This document shows positions 1-8,441 of a stretch of 32,844 nt of DNA, piece after piece. Each line of letters begins with the position of its first letter. Position 1 is the stretch's first letter. The translations under genes and the position numbers were made by a program. The notes under the pieces are model-generated. The model did no database searches. It had not been told where the DNA came from and saw nothing but the letters and a program-made list of their open reading frames with translations. Origin of the DNA: Citrobacter sp. Cu233 (lineage in GTDB: Bacteria > Pseudomonadota > Gammaproteobacteria > Enterobacterales > Enterobacteriaceae); NCBI RefSeq assembly GCF_030332225.1, contig NZ_JAOWIF010000032.1:1-32844 (forward strand), read 5' to 3'.

Positions 1-298
1 ATGACAGAAAAATGACTGACTGCTGCATTCCACAGCAAAAGCCCGCTTTATACCTATTTACACACAGAGTTATCCACAAACCGAATCCTCCTTTCTGTGA
101 TCTTCTCTCTGCCAGAGCGGCGTCATATCGGAAGAAGCAGGGGTCAGAATCGAAAATTAAAAATTCGCGAGCGTTGCGCAAACGTTTTCGTTACAATGCC
201 ACCGCACAACAAGGATGCCCCGTAAGGGGCGTTAGCTGAGTTTTTACGCAAGAATTCACCTAACGCTCTCTGTAATAGTCAAATCCAGGGGATTTACC
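1..298 (+). promoter_or_regulatory. purHD upstream region and leader
   Basis: This stretch holds no convincing gene; the 75-codon open frame in it has no recognisable content. It carries the purH promoter and PurR operator (listed separately), a small hairpin in the leader (GCCCC 217-221, loop GTAA, GGGGC 226-230) and the purH Shine-Dalgarno AGGGG at 287-291, seven bases before ATG 299. In E. coli the region upstream of purH faces the divergent rrnE operon; whether an rRNA operon lies beyond the left edge here cannot be seen. Confidence 0.6.
176..197 (+). promoter_or_regulatory. PurR operator and -10 of the purHD promoter
   Basis: Bases 176-191 read GCGCAAACGTTTTCGT, 15 of 16 matching the PurR box ACGCAAACGTTTTCGT known from enterobacterial pur operons. 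A -10 hexamer TACAAT follows directly at 192-197; no strong -35 is visible 16-18 bases upstream. The operator lies within the polymerase footprint, which fits hypoxanthine/guanine-dependent repression by PurR. The operator is a direct observation; the promoter assignment is inference from spacing. Confidence 0.85.
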
Positions 299-1888
299 AT
301 GCAACAACGTCGTCCAGTCCGCCGCGCTCTGCTCAGTGTTTCTGACAAGGCCGGTATCATCGAATTCGCTCAGGCACTTTCCGCACGTGGTGTGGAGCTG
401 CTTTCTACAGGTGGCACTGCACGCCTGTTAGCAGAGAAAGGTCTGCCAGTGACTGAAGTTTCCGATTACACCGGTTTCCCGGAAATGATGGATGGACGTG
501 TAAAGACCCTGCATCCAAAAGTCCACGGAGGCATTTTGGGCCGTCGCGGTCAGGATGACGGGATTATGGAACAACACGGTATCGCACCTATCGATATGGT
601 GGTCGTTAACCTGTACCCGTTTGCTGAGACCGTGGCACGCGATGGATGCTCACTGGAAGATGCAGTAGAGAATATCGATATCGGCGGCCCGACAATGGTG
701 CGCTCAGCAGCCAAGAATCATAAAGATGTTGCGATCGTCGTTAAGAGCAGTGACTACGACGCCATTATTAAAGAGATGGACGCCAACGACGGTTCTCTGA
801 CCCTCGAAACCCGTTTCGATCTTGCCATCAAAGCCTTCGAACACACCGCTGCTTACGACAGCATGATTGCCAACTACTTCGGCAGCATGGTTCCGGCGTA
901 TCACGGCGACAGCAAAGAAGCCGCCGGTCGCTTCCCGCGCACGCTGAATCTGAACTTCATTAAGAAGCAGGATATGCGCTACGGTGAGAACAGCCACCAG
1001 CAGGCAGCCTTCTATATAGAAGAGAACGTCAAAGAAGCTTCCGTGGCAACTGCACAACAGGTACAGGGCAAAGCGCTCTCCTATAACAACATCGCTGATA
1101 CCGATGCCGCACTGGAATGTGTGAAAGAGTTCAACGAACCGGCCTGCGTTATCGTTAAGCACGCCAACCCGTGCGGTGTGGCGGTAAGTTCTTCTATTCT
1201 CGACGCCTACGACCGTGCGTATAAAACTGACCCCACCTCCGCATTTGGCGGCATCATTGCGTTTAACCGCGAACTGGATGCAGAAACGGCACAAGCTATT
1301 ATCTCCCGCCAGTTTGTCGAAGTGATCATCGCGCCGTCAGCAACCGAAGACGCACTGAAAATCACGGCGGCTAAGCAAAACGTTCGCGTCCTGACCTGCG
1401 GTCAGTGGGCACAGCGCGTTCCGGGCTTCGACTTCAAACGCGTTAACGGCGGTTTGCTGGTTCAGGATCGCGACTTAGGTATGGTTACCGAAAGTGACCT
1501 GCGCGTGGTTTCCAAACGCCAGCCGACCGAACAGGAACTGCGCGATGCGCTGTTCTGCTGGAAAGTCGCGAAGTTCGTGAAATCCAACGCCATTGTCTAT
1601 GCCAAAGAGAACATGACCATCGGGATAGGCGCAGGCCAGATGAGCCGCGTTTACTCCGCCAAAATCGCAGGGATTAAAGCCGGTGATGAAGGTCTGGAAG
1701 TGAAAGGTTCCGCCATGGCTTCCGACGCCTTCTTCCCGTTCCGCGACGGTATTGATGCCGCAGCTGCCGTTGGCGTGAGCTGCGTTATCCAGCCAGGTGG
1801 TTCTATCCGCGATGACGAAGTGATTGCCGCCGCCGATGAACACGGCATTGCGATGATCTTCACTGACATGCGCCACTTCCGCCATTAA
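299..1888 (+). CDS. purH: Bifunctional AICAR transformylase / IMP cyclohydrolase PurH
   Basis: Catalyses the last two steps of de novo IMP synthesis: formylation of AICAR with 10-formyl-THF, then cyclisation of FAICAR to IMP, in the cytoplasm. The 529-residue length equals the E. coli enzyme. The N-terminal MGS-like cyclohydrolase domain (about 1-200) shows [11 protein letters not shown] and [13 protein letters not shown]; the C-terminal transformylase domain carries the catalytic KHANPCG motif and [13 protein letters not shown]. The ATG at 299 has Shine-Dalgarno AGGGG seven bases upstream and gives the family N-terminus [17 protein letters not shown]. It is the first gene of the PurR-controlled purHD operon, 15 bases before purD. 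Several substitutions relative to E. coli PurH as I remember it point to a related genus rather than E. coli. Confidence 0.98.
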   Translation: MQQRRPVRRALLSVSDKAGIIEFAQALSARGVELLSTGGTARLLAEKGLPVTEVSDYTGFPEMMDGRVKTLHPKVHGGILGRRGQDDGIMEQHGIAPIDMVVVNLYPFAETVARDGCSLEDAVENIDIGGPTMVRSAAKNHKDVAIVVKSSDYDAIIKEMDANDGSLTLETRFDLAIKAFEHTAAYDSMIANYFGSMVPAYHGDSKEAAGRFPRTLNLNFIKKQDMRYGENSHQQAAFYIEENVKEASVATAQQVQGKALSYNNIADTDAALECVKEFNEPACVIVKHANPCGVAVSSSILDAYDRAYKTDPTSAFGGIIAFNRELDAETAQAIISRQFVEVIIAPSATEDALKITAAKQNVRVLTCGQWAQRVPGFDFKRVNGGLLVQDRDLGMVTESDLRVVSKRQPTEQELRDALFCWKVAKFVKSNAIVYAKENMTIGIGAGQMSRVYSAKIAGIKAGDEGLEVKGSAMASDAFFPFRDGIDAAAAVGVSCVIQPGGSIRDDEVIAAADEHGIAMIFTDMRHFRH

Positions 1889-1903
1889 TTCACGGAGCAG
1901 ACG

Positions 1904-3193
1904 ATGAAAGTATTAGTCATTGGTAACGGCGGGCGCGAGCACGCCCTGGCGTGGAAAGCAGCTCAGTCTTCGCAGGTTTCCACCGTCTTTGTCGCACCGG
2001 GCAACGCAGGCACCGCACTGGAACCCGCGCTGCAAAACGTGGCTATCAGTGTGACCGACATTCCGGCGCTGCTGAGCTTTGCCCAGAACGAAAAGATCGA
2101 TCTGACTATTGTCGGTCCGGAAGCGCCGCTGGTGATTGGCGTAGTCGATGCCTTCCGCGCCGCCGGTCTGAAAATCTTTGGCCCAACCGAAGGTGCCGCA
2201 CAACTGGAAGGTTCTAAAGCCTTCACCAAAGATTTTCTGGCCCGTCATAACATCCCGACGGCGGAGTATCAGAACTTCACCGAGATCGAACCCGCGCTGG
2301 CCTATCTGCGTGAGAAAGGCGCGCCGATTGTTATCAAAGCCGACGGACTGGCTGCCGGTAAAGGTGTGATTGTGGCGATGACGCTTGAAGAAGCAGAAGC
2401 CGCTGTACACGACATGCTGGCAGGCAACGCTTTTGGCGACGCGGGCCACCGTATCGTGATTGAAGAGTTCCTTGACGGTGAAGAAGCGAGCTTTATCGTG
2501 ATGGTCGACGGCGAACACGTGCTGCCGATGGCCACCAGTCAGGACCACAAACGCGTAGGCGATAAAGACACCGGCCCGAACACCGGTGGCATGGGCGCTT
2601 ACTCCCCTGCTCCGGTAGTCACCGATGAAGTTCATCAGCGCACGATGGATCGCATCATCTGGCCAACCGTGAAAGGGATGGCGGCTGAAGGTAATACCTA
2701 CACCGGTTTCCTGTACGCCGGCCTGATGATTGATAAACAGGGTAATCCGAAGGTTATCGAGTTCAACTGCCGCTTTGGCGATCCGGAAACCCAGCCAATC
2801 ATGCTGCGCATGAAATCAGATCTGGTCGATCTGTGCCTCGCAGCCTGTGGCGGCAAACTGGATGAGAAAACCTCCGAGTGGGACGAGCGCGCCGCGCTGG
2901 GCGTGGTGATCGCCGCAGGTGGCTATCCAGGTGATTACCGTACCGGCGATGTGATTCACGGCCTGCCGCTGGAAGAGGTCGCTGACGGTAAAGTGTTCCA
3001 CGCCGGGACTAAACTCGCCGATGACGACACAGTGCTGACCAACGGGGGTCGCGTACTGTGCGCCACCGCATTGGGGCAGACCGTTGCCGAAGCACAGAAA
3101 CGTGCTTACGCCTTAATGACCGATATCCGCTGGGACGGCAGCTTTAGCCGTAACGACATCGGCTGGCGTGCCATCGAACGCGAACAGCGCTAA
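1904..3193 (+). CDS. purD: Phosphoribosylamine-glycine ligase PurD (GAR synthetase)
   Basis: ATP-grasp ligase joining phosphoribosylamine and glycine to give GAR, the second step of purine synthesis. The 429 residues match the family length. The N-terminus MKVLVIGNGGREHALAWK is the typical nucleotide-like fold start; the ATP-grasp core shows KADGLAAGKGV, EEFLDGEEAS and the signature DHKRVGDKDTGPNTGGMGAYSP, and the metal-binding FNCRFGDPETQ lies near residue 290. Start ATG 1904 follows Shine-Dalgarno GGAG at about 1892. It is cotranscribed with purH. Its TAA stop (3191-3193) overlaps the convergent zraR TAG stop (3190-3192), so no separate terminator fits between the two genes. Confidence 0.98.
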   Translation: MKVLVIGNGGREHALAWKAAQSSQVSTVFVAPGNAGTALEPALQNVAISVTDIPALLSFAQNEKIDLTIVGPEAPLVIGVVDAFRAAGLKIFGPTEGAAQLEGSKAFTKDFLARHNIPTAEYQNFTEIEPALAYLREKGAPIVIKADGLAAGKGVIVAMTLEEAEAAVHDMLAGNAFGDAGHRIVIEEFLDGEEASFIVMVDGEHVLPMATSQDHKRVGDKDTGPNTGGMGAYSPAPVVTDEVHQRTMDRIIWPTVKGMAAEGNTYTGFLYAGLMIDKQGNPKVIEFNCRFGDPETQPIMLRMKSDLVDLCLAACGGKLDEKTSEWDERAALGVVIAAGGYPGDYRTGDVIHGLPLEEVADGKVFHAGTKLADDDTVLTNGGRVLCATALGQTVAEAQKRAYALMTDIRWDGSFSRNDIGWRAIEREQR

Positions 3194-4515
3194 CGCGAAA
3201 TTTTCGCCAGCAGCGTTTTGCGTGTAATACCTAACTGACGGGCGGCTTCTGTTTTGTTGCCGCCCGTTTTTTCCAGCGCCGCCAGGATCACCTCTTTTTC
3301 AACATCCACCAGCGGTTGGATCTCACCACTGAACTCTGCTTTTATCGGCGTCGCCGCGATTGCCATCGGCAACTCACGCTCAGAGATATATTCCCCCGTC
3401 AGCAACACTACCGCCCGTTCAATCGCATTTTCCAGCTCGCGAATGTTCCCCGGCCAATCGTAGTGGATCAGCAGATCCATCGCCTGTGGCGTAAAGCCTT
3501 TCACCACCTTGCGGTTACGTTCGGCAAAACGCTGGAGAAAATGCTCAGCCAGCAGCGGAATATCTTCCCGACGTTGGCGTAAGGCAGGCATTTCAATGGT
3601 GACGACGTTCAGGCGATAGTAGAGATCCTGGCGAAAACGCCCGGCGCTGACCTCTTGTGCTAAATCACGATGCGTGGCGGCGATCAACCGGACATCAACC
3701 GCAATAGTCTGGTTGCTGCCCACACGCTGAACTTCCCGCTCCTGAATCGCCCGCAGCAGGCGAACTTGCATCAGCGGTGAGATATCACCAATCTCATCAA
3801 GAAACAGCGTGCCGCCATCGGCCTCCACAAAGCGCCCTTCCCGACGTTTATCCGCACCAGTAAAGGCACCTTTCTCATGACCAAACAGTTCGGACTCCAG
3901 TAAAGACTCATTAAGTGCCGCACAGTTGAGCGTCACCAGTGGTTTCTCACTGCGCGTACTGCTGGCATGCAGCGCACGAGCCACCAACTCTTTCCCCGTC
4001 CCGGAATCGCCATGAATAAGCACTGTGGCGTCAGACGGAGCCACCATCGCAATCTCATTAAGCAGTTGCTGCATCTCCGGGCTTCTGCCAATCATGCCAA
4101 ACTGCGCAGCCGTTGCCGACGGCAGTTCCGCACCACTTTCCCGCGTATGTGCCAGTGCCTTTTCCAGCGTGTCCTGCAGACGGTCAAAATCCAGCGGTTT
4201 GATTAAGTAATCCAGCGCACCCGTTTTCAGTGCTTCTACGGCGGTCTCCACACTGGAGAAAGCCGTCATAATCAACACCGGAATAGCAGGGTTCAGAGCC
4301 TTGATCTCTTTGAGCGTTTCGATGCCGTCCATCTCCGCCATGCGCACATCGCATAGCACCAGATCGAAAACATGTTCACGCACCTGCTCCAGCGCCGCCC
4401 GACCGCTATAGGCCAATGCAACGTCATAACCCCAGCCGCGTAGCAGCGCCTGTAAAATAGTGCAGTGGCTGATATCGTCATCCACCACCAGAATAGTGAT
4501 TTTTCCGCGCGTCAT
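3190..4515 (-). CDS. zraR: Zinc-responsive sigma-54 response regulator ZraR
   Basis: NtrC-family activator of the ZraPSR envelope-stress system, which turns on zraP and zraSR with sigma-54 polymerase. The 441 residues match E. coli ZraR. The receiver domain (1-120) has acidic D12/D13 and phospho-acceptor D56 in LVLCDVRM. The AAA+ domain (about 140-370) has Walker A GDSGTGKE (169-176), the sigma-54 contact loop GAFTGA (216-221) and Walker B GGTLFLDE (234-241). A Fis-type helix-turn-helix ends the protein ([18 protein letters not shown]). Its start overlaps the zraS stop by ATGA (translational coupling). No truncation is seen. Confidence 0.97.
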   Translation of the reverse strand: MTRGKITILVVDDDISHCTILQALLRGWGYDVALAYSGRAALEQVREHVFDLVLCDVRMAEMDGIETLKEIKALNPAIPVLIMTAFSSVETAVEALKTGALDYLIKPLDFDRLQDTLEKALAHTRESGAELPSATAAQFGMIGRSPEMQQLLNEIAMVAPSDATVLIHGDSGTGKELVARALHASSTRSEKPLVTLNCAALNESLLESELFGHEKGAFTGADKRREGRFVEADGGTLFLDEIGDISPLMQVRLLRAIQEREVQRVGSNQTIAVDVRLIAATHRDLAQEVSAGRFRQDLYYRLNVVTIEMPALRQRREDIPLLAEHFLQRFAERNRKVVKGFTPQAMDLLIHYDWPGNIRELENAIERAVVLLTGEYISERELPMAIAATPIKAEFSGEIQPLVDVEKEVILAALEKTGGNKTEAARQLGITRKTLLAKISR

Positions 4516-5906
4516 CCTTGTAAATCCTGTTGTTTCGCTTTCGTCGGTAGCCAGAGAGTAAAGACCGCTCCCTTGCCCTCAACGCTTGCCACCTGAATAG
4601 TTCCACCATGCTGTTCTATAATGTTCTGCACAACCGCTAACCCCAGCCCTGTACCATCGGCTTTGGTCGTAAAGTAAGGTGTAAATATCGCCTCCAGCTG
4701 CTCAGGTGCAATCCCCTTTCCGCTATCGGCCACCACAATTTTAACGCGTTCGGCGCTGCATTCACTCGCTTCAACCGTAATCGTACCCTGGTGGCCAATC
4801 GCATGAATGGCGTTCAGATACAGATTCAACAGGACCTGCGTTAGCCGGTCAGGATCGGCCTGAATGGCGGGTAGTGCAGGATTTACCGTAAACCGTAACT
4901 GAATTTCCCGACTTTGAGCATCCTGACTTACCAGATACAATGAGTGAGTGATGACCTCATTGAGATCCACTTTCTGTAGCGCGAGGTGCGCGGGTTTCAC
5001 CAATTCAAGGAGTTCGCTCACCACCCGATTTAAGCGGTCTGCCTCTTTCGCCATTACCTGCGCCAGCTCGTGCGACTCGCCTCCTGCCGGAGTACGTTCG
5101 GCAAAATACTTTGCCAGACCTTTGATGGAAGACAGTGGATTACGAATTTCATGTGCAACCCCTGCCGCCAGATGCCCAAGCGCCATCAGTTTTTCTTTCC
5201 GCTTCATCGCATCCTGCAATTCCTTGTACGAACGTTGATAGCGCTGGTACCAGAAGAACGTAAGCACCGTTGCCAGTAGCACAGCCGCCAGTGCAGAGAG
5301 GACAATCAGCGTATTACGCCACTCTCTGGCCTGGGCCGCCGCCAGATCACTGGCATCGAAAGCGATAAAAATGGTTTGTGAAGGCGTGGTCATCTGTCCG
5401 CCATTGCCGGCACAACGAGCCATGCCATGTCGCCCAGGACCATACATCGGCTGAAACTGGCGATAAATTTCCAGTGCCGGCGTTTTTTCACTGCCGCCCA
5501 CGGGTACATCAATGCGCCGCCAGCGTTCTTGTTCCTCTGGATTTAACTGCCGCAGGAGATCCGGTGTATAAAGTGACTTTCCCACCATCGCAGAATTACT
5601 GTGAGTCATGATCACACCATGCTCATCCACAACAGCAAACCAGAGCACGCCCGGCTGCACGGCCATTTCCTCCAACAGCGTCTGCTGCTGAGCATGGTGC
5701 ATGCGCATGCCCATACCCACACGCGTACCGGACTCCAGGGCACGGATCAGCACACGCCCTTTTTCCAGCAGCGTTTGCCGGGCAGCGTCACTTTCACGGC
5801 CATAATCCCGAATGGTCATGATAGAAAACCAGCCAACTAAAATCAGGATTGCCGCCAGCAAGAATCTGCTCAGCCACTTTGCCGCCGTGTCTTTATACAG
5901 ACGCAT
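4512..5906 (-). CDS. zraS: Membrane sensor histidine kinase ZraS
   Basis: Senses zinc/envelope stress and phosphorylates ZraR; in the family its activity is restrained by periplasmic ZraP. With the chosen start it has 464 residues, close to 465 in E. coli. Transmembrane segments at about 12-32 and 199-220 enclose a periplasmic sensor domain; the HisKA box AHEIRNPLSS gives catalytic H252, followed by N-box NLYLNAIHA, G1 DSGKGIA and G2 GTGLGLAV. I chose ATG 5906 (MRLYKDTAAKWLS) because it has AGGAAG five bases upstream and aligns with known ZraS; an in-frame GTG at 5924 would contain that Shine-Dalgarno. It is transcribed from the sigma-54 promoter at 5952-5967. Confidence 0.95.
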   Translation of the reverse strand: MRLYKDTAAKWLSRFLLAAILILVGWFSIMTIRDYGRESDAARQTLLEKGRVLIRALESGTRVGMGMRMHHAQQQTLLEEMAVQPGVLWFAVVDEHGVIMTHSNSAMVGKSLYTPDLLRQLNPEEQERWRRIDVPVGGSEKTPALEIYRQFQPMYGPGRHGMARCAGNGGQMTTPSQTIFIAFDASDLAAAQAREWRNTLIVLSALAAVLLATVLTFFWYQRYQRSYKELQDAMKRKEKLMALGHLAAGVAHEIRNPLSSIKGLAKYFAERTPAGGESHELAQVMAKEADRLNRVVSELLELVKPAHLALQKVDLNEVITHSLYLVSQDAQSREIQLRFTVNPALPAIQADPDRLTQVLLNLYLNAIHAIGHQGTITVEASECSAERVKIVVADSGKGIAPEQLEAIFTPYFTTKADGTGLGLAVVQNIIEQHGGTIQVASVEGKGAVFTLWLPTKAKQQDLQG

Positions 5907-5951
5907 ATGCACTTCCTTTCCCACCGTTTCCTTTCTTCATTTCAGGTATAC

Positions 5952-5967
5952 AGCAGAAATCATGCCA
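5952..5967 (-). promoter_or_regulatory. Sigma-54 promoter of zraSR
   Basis: On the minus strand this reads TGGCATGATTTCTGCT, with the invariant GG and GC elements exactly ten bases apart (consensus TGGCAC-N5-TTGCA). It lies about 45 bases upstream of the zraS ATG. The operator at 6016-6033 is about 50 bases further upstream, a normal enhancer distance for an NtrC-type activator. The element is seen directly; use by ZraR is inferred from the E. coli system. Confidence 0.85.
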
Positions 5968-6015
5968 TTTTTTACCCCTGATAACCCTGCCCCCGGACAC
6001 AAACTGCTGAAAGTC

Positions 6016-6033
6016 AGCGGGTAAAAATGACCC
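6016..6033 (+). promoter_or_regulatory. ZraR-type operator, zraS-proximal
   Basis: AGCGGGTAAAAATGACCC is an 18-base element with an internal dyad GGGT-N7-ACCC. It matches the inverted copy at 6051-6068 in 16 of 18 positions, and both differences are compensating (GGGT/ACCC versus GAGT/ACTC), as expected for binding of a dimer to each site. The E. coli zra intergenic region is known to carry such ZraR sites. Confidence 0.8.
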
Positions 6034-6050
6034 GCTGGTTACGCTCGGGT

Positions 6051-6068
6051 GAGTCATTTTTACTCGCT
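6051..6068 (-). promoter_or_regulatory. ZraR-type operator, zraP-proximal
   Basis: Read on the minus strand this is AGCGAGTAAAAATGACTC, with dyad GAGT-N7-ACTC. It is the inverted partner of 6016-6033, with 17 bases between them. It sits about 50 bases upstream of the zraP sigma-54 promoter, mirroring the zraS side, so the arrangement is nearly symmetric. Confidence 0.8.
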
Positions 6069-6118
6069 TTGTGCCAGGCAAACCACGCGTGATGCCTGCA
6101 GAACAGGGAGCTCCGGTC

Positions 6119-6134
6119 TGGCACGGAAGATGCA
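6119..6134 (+). promoter_or_regulatory. Sigma-54 promoter of zraP
   Basis: TGGCACGGAAGATGCA shows TGGCAC at -24 and TGCA at -12 with GG-N10-GC spacing, a close match to the sigma-54 consensus. It ends 36 bases before the zraP start codon. Activation by phosphorylated ZraR from the upstream operators is inferred from the known E. coli and Salmonella systems. Confidence 0.9.
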
Positions 6135-6170
6135 ATAAGAAATGTAAGATAACCAACAGGAGAACGGATG

Positions 6171-6614
6171 ATGAAACGGAATAATAAACTGGCGCTGATT
6201 GCACTCTCGCTGATTGCTCTGGGTTCCACCCCGGCGTTGGCACAACATCACTGGGGGTATGGTGATGGTATGCAGCAACGTGGCGGTACACCTATGACCA
6301 CCGAACAACAGGCGGCGGCTCAGAAAATCTATGATGATTACTACGCGCAGACCAGCGCCTTACGTCAACAACTGACATCCAAACGCTACGAATACAATGC
6401 GTTGCTAACCGCCAGCTCGCCGGACACTGCAAAAATTAATGCGGTGGCAAAAGAGATGGAGTCTCTGAATCAGTCACTCGACGAGCAGCGTGTTAAGCGC
6501 GATGTCGCGATGGCGCAGGCGGGCGTACCTCGCGGAGCCGGAATGGGCTACGGCGGATGCGGTGGCGGCGGTAACCATCGCGGCGGTGGTCATATGGGAA
6601 TGGGGAACTGGTAA
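6171..6614 (+). CDS. zraP: Periplasmic zinc-binding chaperone ZraP
   Basis: Zinc-dependent periplasmic chaperone and negative regulator of ZraS. It has 147 residues from ATG 6171; an ATG three bases earlier (6168) is also possible. I prefer 6171 because AGGAG (6158-6162) is then eight bases away and the N-terminus MKRNNK fits the family. A signal peptide (LALIALSLIALGS) ends at ALA just before QHHWGYG. The helical CpxP/heavy-metal-resistance core includes SKRYEYNALLTAS-like sequence and EMESLNQSLDEQRVKRD. The C-terminal tail is rich in Gly, His and Met with one Cys (GYGGCGGGG, then GGGHMGMGNW), the presumed zinc ligands. By recall it resembles Salmonella ZraP more than E. coli ZraP. It is divergent from zraSR. 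Confidence 0.95.
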   Translation: MKRNNKLALIALSLIALGSTPALAQHHWGYGDGMQQRGGTPMTTEQQAAAQKIYDDYYAQTSALRQQLTSKRYEYNALLTASSPDTAKINAVAKEMESLNQSLDEQRVKRDVAMAQAGVPRGAGMGYGGCGGGGNHRGGGHMGMGNW

Positions 6615-6651
6615 GCGTAGCCTGCCGAATGACGGCTTACGGTCCAGGTCT

Positions 6652-7353
6652 TCAGAAGGTCCTGGCTGTAGGCTGCCAGTGACAAAAATCCTCATTGGCG
6701 ACCAGCAGTAGCTGAGATCCTTCGGGCGCTTCCAGCCACGCCACGCTCACGTCGACCGACGAGTGGCGCTGGCGGCGCTCAATATGGCTTATCGCCCACG
6801 AATCTAAATCAGGCTTAATTGTTTCGCCTTCACATGTAGTTACCGTGCGTTCAGCACCATGCCAGCGCCCCTGACGTAATACTACACGCCCCTGACGCAA
6901 TGCATCGCTGGTCTGACGAATTTGATCGGCACGATAGCGGTAGAGCGCAATTTGATCGCTGGAAAGCTGCTGCTTTTGCCCATCGACTTCACGCTGCATA
7001 AAACTCAGTTCGCCGCGGTCATCGAAGCGGATGCGAATATGTTCCGGCGGTTTACTGTAAATATTGAGCTCTATCAGAGAGAGCGTATCTCCCTGCCAGC
7101 GGTATTCACTGGTGGTAGTATTGCCGTTACGCCACGGACTCAATACCGAGAGCAAGTGAACATCGTCACTGGAATCTTTACGCCAGACGCGTACTGCCCC
7201 CTGCTCGCCAACATAACCGCTGGCCGTGAACGGAGGAAGCTCGGAATGGCGACTACAGGCAGACAGCAACAGCACACCTGAAAGCCAGAGCGTATGACGC
7301 CAGATGGACAAAAGGGGCGAAACCGCCCCTTCGTTAAAACTGTTCACTGCCAC
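6652..7353 (-). CDS. yjaH: YjaH, DUF1481 lipoprotein
   Basis: Uncharacterised enterobacterial protein of 233 residues, downstream of hupA as in E. coli. The N-terminal region has an Arg-containing segment, a hydrophobic stretch (about 20-31) and the lipobox LLSAC with Cys33, so it is predicted to be a lipoprotein processed by signal peptidase II. The mature part is hydrophilic and likely beta-rich; no catalytic motif is recognised. The start is a GTG (7353) five bases after the hupA stop, which suggests coupled translation; a second in-frame GTG at 7347 is an alternative. The function is unknown. The gene converges with zraP across 37 bases. Confidence 0.9.
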   Translation of the reverse strand: MAVNSFNEGAVSPLLSIWRHTLWLSGVLLLSACSRHSELPPFTASGYVGEQGAVRVWRKDSSDDVHLLSVLSPWRNGNTTTSEYRWQGDTLSLIELNIYSKPPEHIRIRFDDRGELSFMQREVDGQKQQLSSDQIALYRYRADQIRQTSDALRQGRVVLRQGRWHGAERTVTTCEGETIKPDLDSWAISHIERRQRHSSVDVSVAWLEAPEGSQLLLVANEDFCHWQPTARTF

Positions 7354-7358
7354 GCGAA

Positions 7359-7631
7359 TTACTTAACCGCGTCTTTCAGTGCTTTACCAGAAACAAATGC
7401 CGGTACGTTAGCTGCGGCGATTTTGATTTCTTTACCGGTCTGCGGGTTGCGGCCAGTGCGCTCAGCACGGTGGTTCACTTTGAAGGTACCGAAACCAACC
7501 AGTTGTACAGCATCGCCTTCTTTCAGAGACTCAGTAATAGCAGCCAGAGTGGATTCCAGAGCAGCTTTAGCCTGTGTTTTAGACAGTTCTGCTTTGTCTG
7601 CAATTACATCAATCAGTTGAGTCTTGTTCAT
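7359..7631 (-). CDS. hupA: DNA-binding protein HU-alpha
   Basis: Alpha subunit of the nucleoid protein HU, which bends DNA non-specifically and acts in compaction, replication and repair. The 90 residues are almost identical to E. coli HupA as remembered: [20 protein letters not shown] at the start, the beta-arm DNA-binding region with [10 protein letters not shown] (the Pro that intercalates into the minor groove), and C-terminal [12 protein letters not shown]. The start has AAGGATAA upstream. It has its own promoter between yjaG and hupA (7743-7748 region) and a 5' leader of about 105 bases. yjaH follows after five bases and probably shares the transcript. Confidence 0.99.
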   Translation of the reverse strand: MNKTQLIDVIADKAELSKTQAKAALESTLAAITESLKEGDAVQLVGFGTFKVNHRAERTGRNPQTGKEIKIAAANVPAFVSGKALKDAVK

Positions 7632-7733
7632 AAGTTATCCTTACAATGTGTTTATCGCTTGCTAAGCATCGAGTGCGACGGAAATGCCAGAAAAGCACTC
7701 TCCTGCATACACGCACCGATAGCCACTTTTTTT

Positions 7734-7764
7734 CGCCCCCCAAATGTAGACCAGACGGGGGGCG
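7734..7764 (-). promoter_or_regulatory. hupA promoter flanked by a GC-only inverted repeat
   Basis: On the minus strand the -10 hexamer TACATT (7743-7748) lies in a 15-base loop between perfect arms CGCCCCCC (plus strand 7734-7741) and GGGGGGCG (7757-7764). A weak -35 (about TCCCAT) lies 17 bases upstream. No T-run follows the repeat in either direction, so it is not a classical terminator. The G+C-rich start region resembles the discriminators of growth-rate-controlled promoters; that interpretation is inference. Confidence 0.65.
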
Positions 7765-7817
7765 GATGGGAAGCCTTCAGGCACGACAAATCAGGCGTTA
7801 AATCACGTTTTGTTGTG

Positions 7818-8408
7818 TCATTGCTGAAAATTTATACCAATATTGCTCTCACCAGCCTCGCGCAGGTCTGCTCGCAGCCCTTTTATCAGCTCAATATCGC
7901 GTTCTTCACAGTCAGCCAAAAGTCGGAATATTTCCCACTGAATATCCCATTCTTGCTCAACGGCAGGGTTTTCTTTTAGCTCTTCATCGGTCATTTCGCG
8001 ACCGGCCTGGGTCATTTCCAGCATCGCTACTGTGGTAATTGAAGCCTTACTGACTTCAATGGCGTGTTCCAGCGTTTCACCACTCAGACGTGAATGCATC
8101 AGTTCGCTTAATGCCACACAAGCATCAATCGCAGGATAAACACCATACAGATCGTAATCATCTGCAGACGGGATAGCTTCTTCAAACTTTTCCAGTTGGC
8201 TGTCGAAATTGATTTTGGCATCTTTAACCGTCAGCGCTTCCCAAATCAAATCCAGGATTCGACGATAAATCTGGCCATCGCCAAATTCAGTTTGCTTACA
8301 GAACATCGCGTAATTGGGATACATGCGCTCGCACAGGCAGGCCATAAACGTAACGTGCTGCCAGCTTTCCAGCTTCTCCAGACGCAAGTGAATCGGATTT
8401 TGTAACAT
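7818..8408 (-). CDS. yjaG: YjaG, DUF416 family protein
   Basis: A 196-residue acidic cytoplasmic protein of unknown function, the same length and neighbourhood as E. coli YjaG. The sequence is largely alpha-helical (for example LRLEKLESWQHVTFMACLCERM and the acidic C-terminal half), without signal peptide, membrane segment or catalytic motif that I recognise. It lies 33 bases downstream of nfi and is probably the last gene of the nudC/hemE-nfi-yjaG transcript, upstream of the separate hupA promoter. Identification rests on family resemblance and synteny. Confidence 0.93.
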   Translation of the reverse strand: MLQNPIHLRLEKLESWQHVTFMACLCERMYPNYAMFCKQTEFGDGQIYRRILDLIWEALTVKDAKINFDSQLEKFEEAIPSADDYDLYGVYPAIDACVALSELMHSRLSGETLEHAIEVSKASITTVAMLEMTQAGREMTDEELKENPAVEQEWDIQWEIFRLLADCEERDIELIKGLRADLREAGESNIGINFQQ

Positions 8409-8441
8409 GATGAGTTCTCAAATACGGAAATTAGCGGCAGT

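Noticed and set aside
12..239. A 75-codon open frame upstream of purH
   Set aside because: It runs through the PurR operator and promoter, lacks a ribosome-binding site and resembles no protein I know.
6615..6665. Terminator between zraP and yjaH
   Set aside because: CCAGG and CCTGG near 6644-6664 can pair, but there is no T-run and the pairing lies mostly inside the yjaH coding end.
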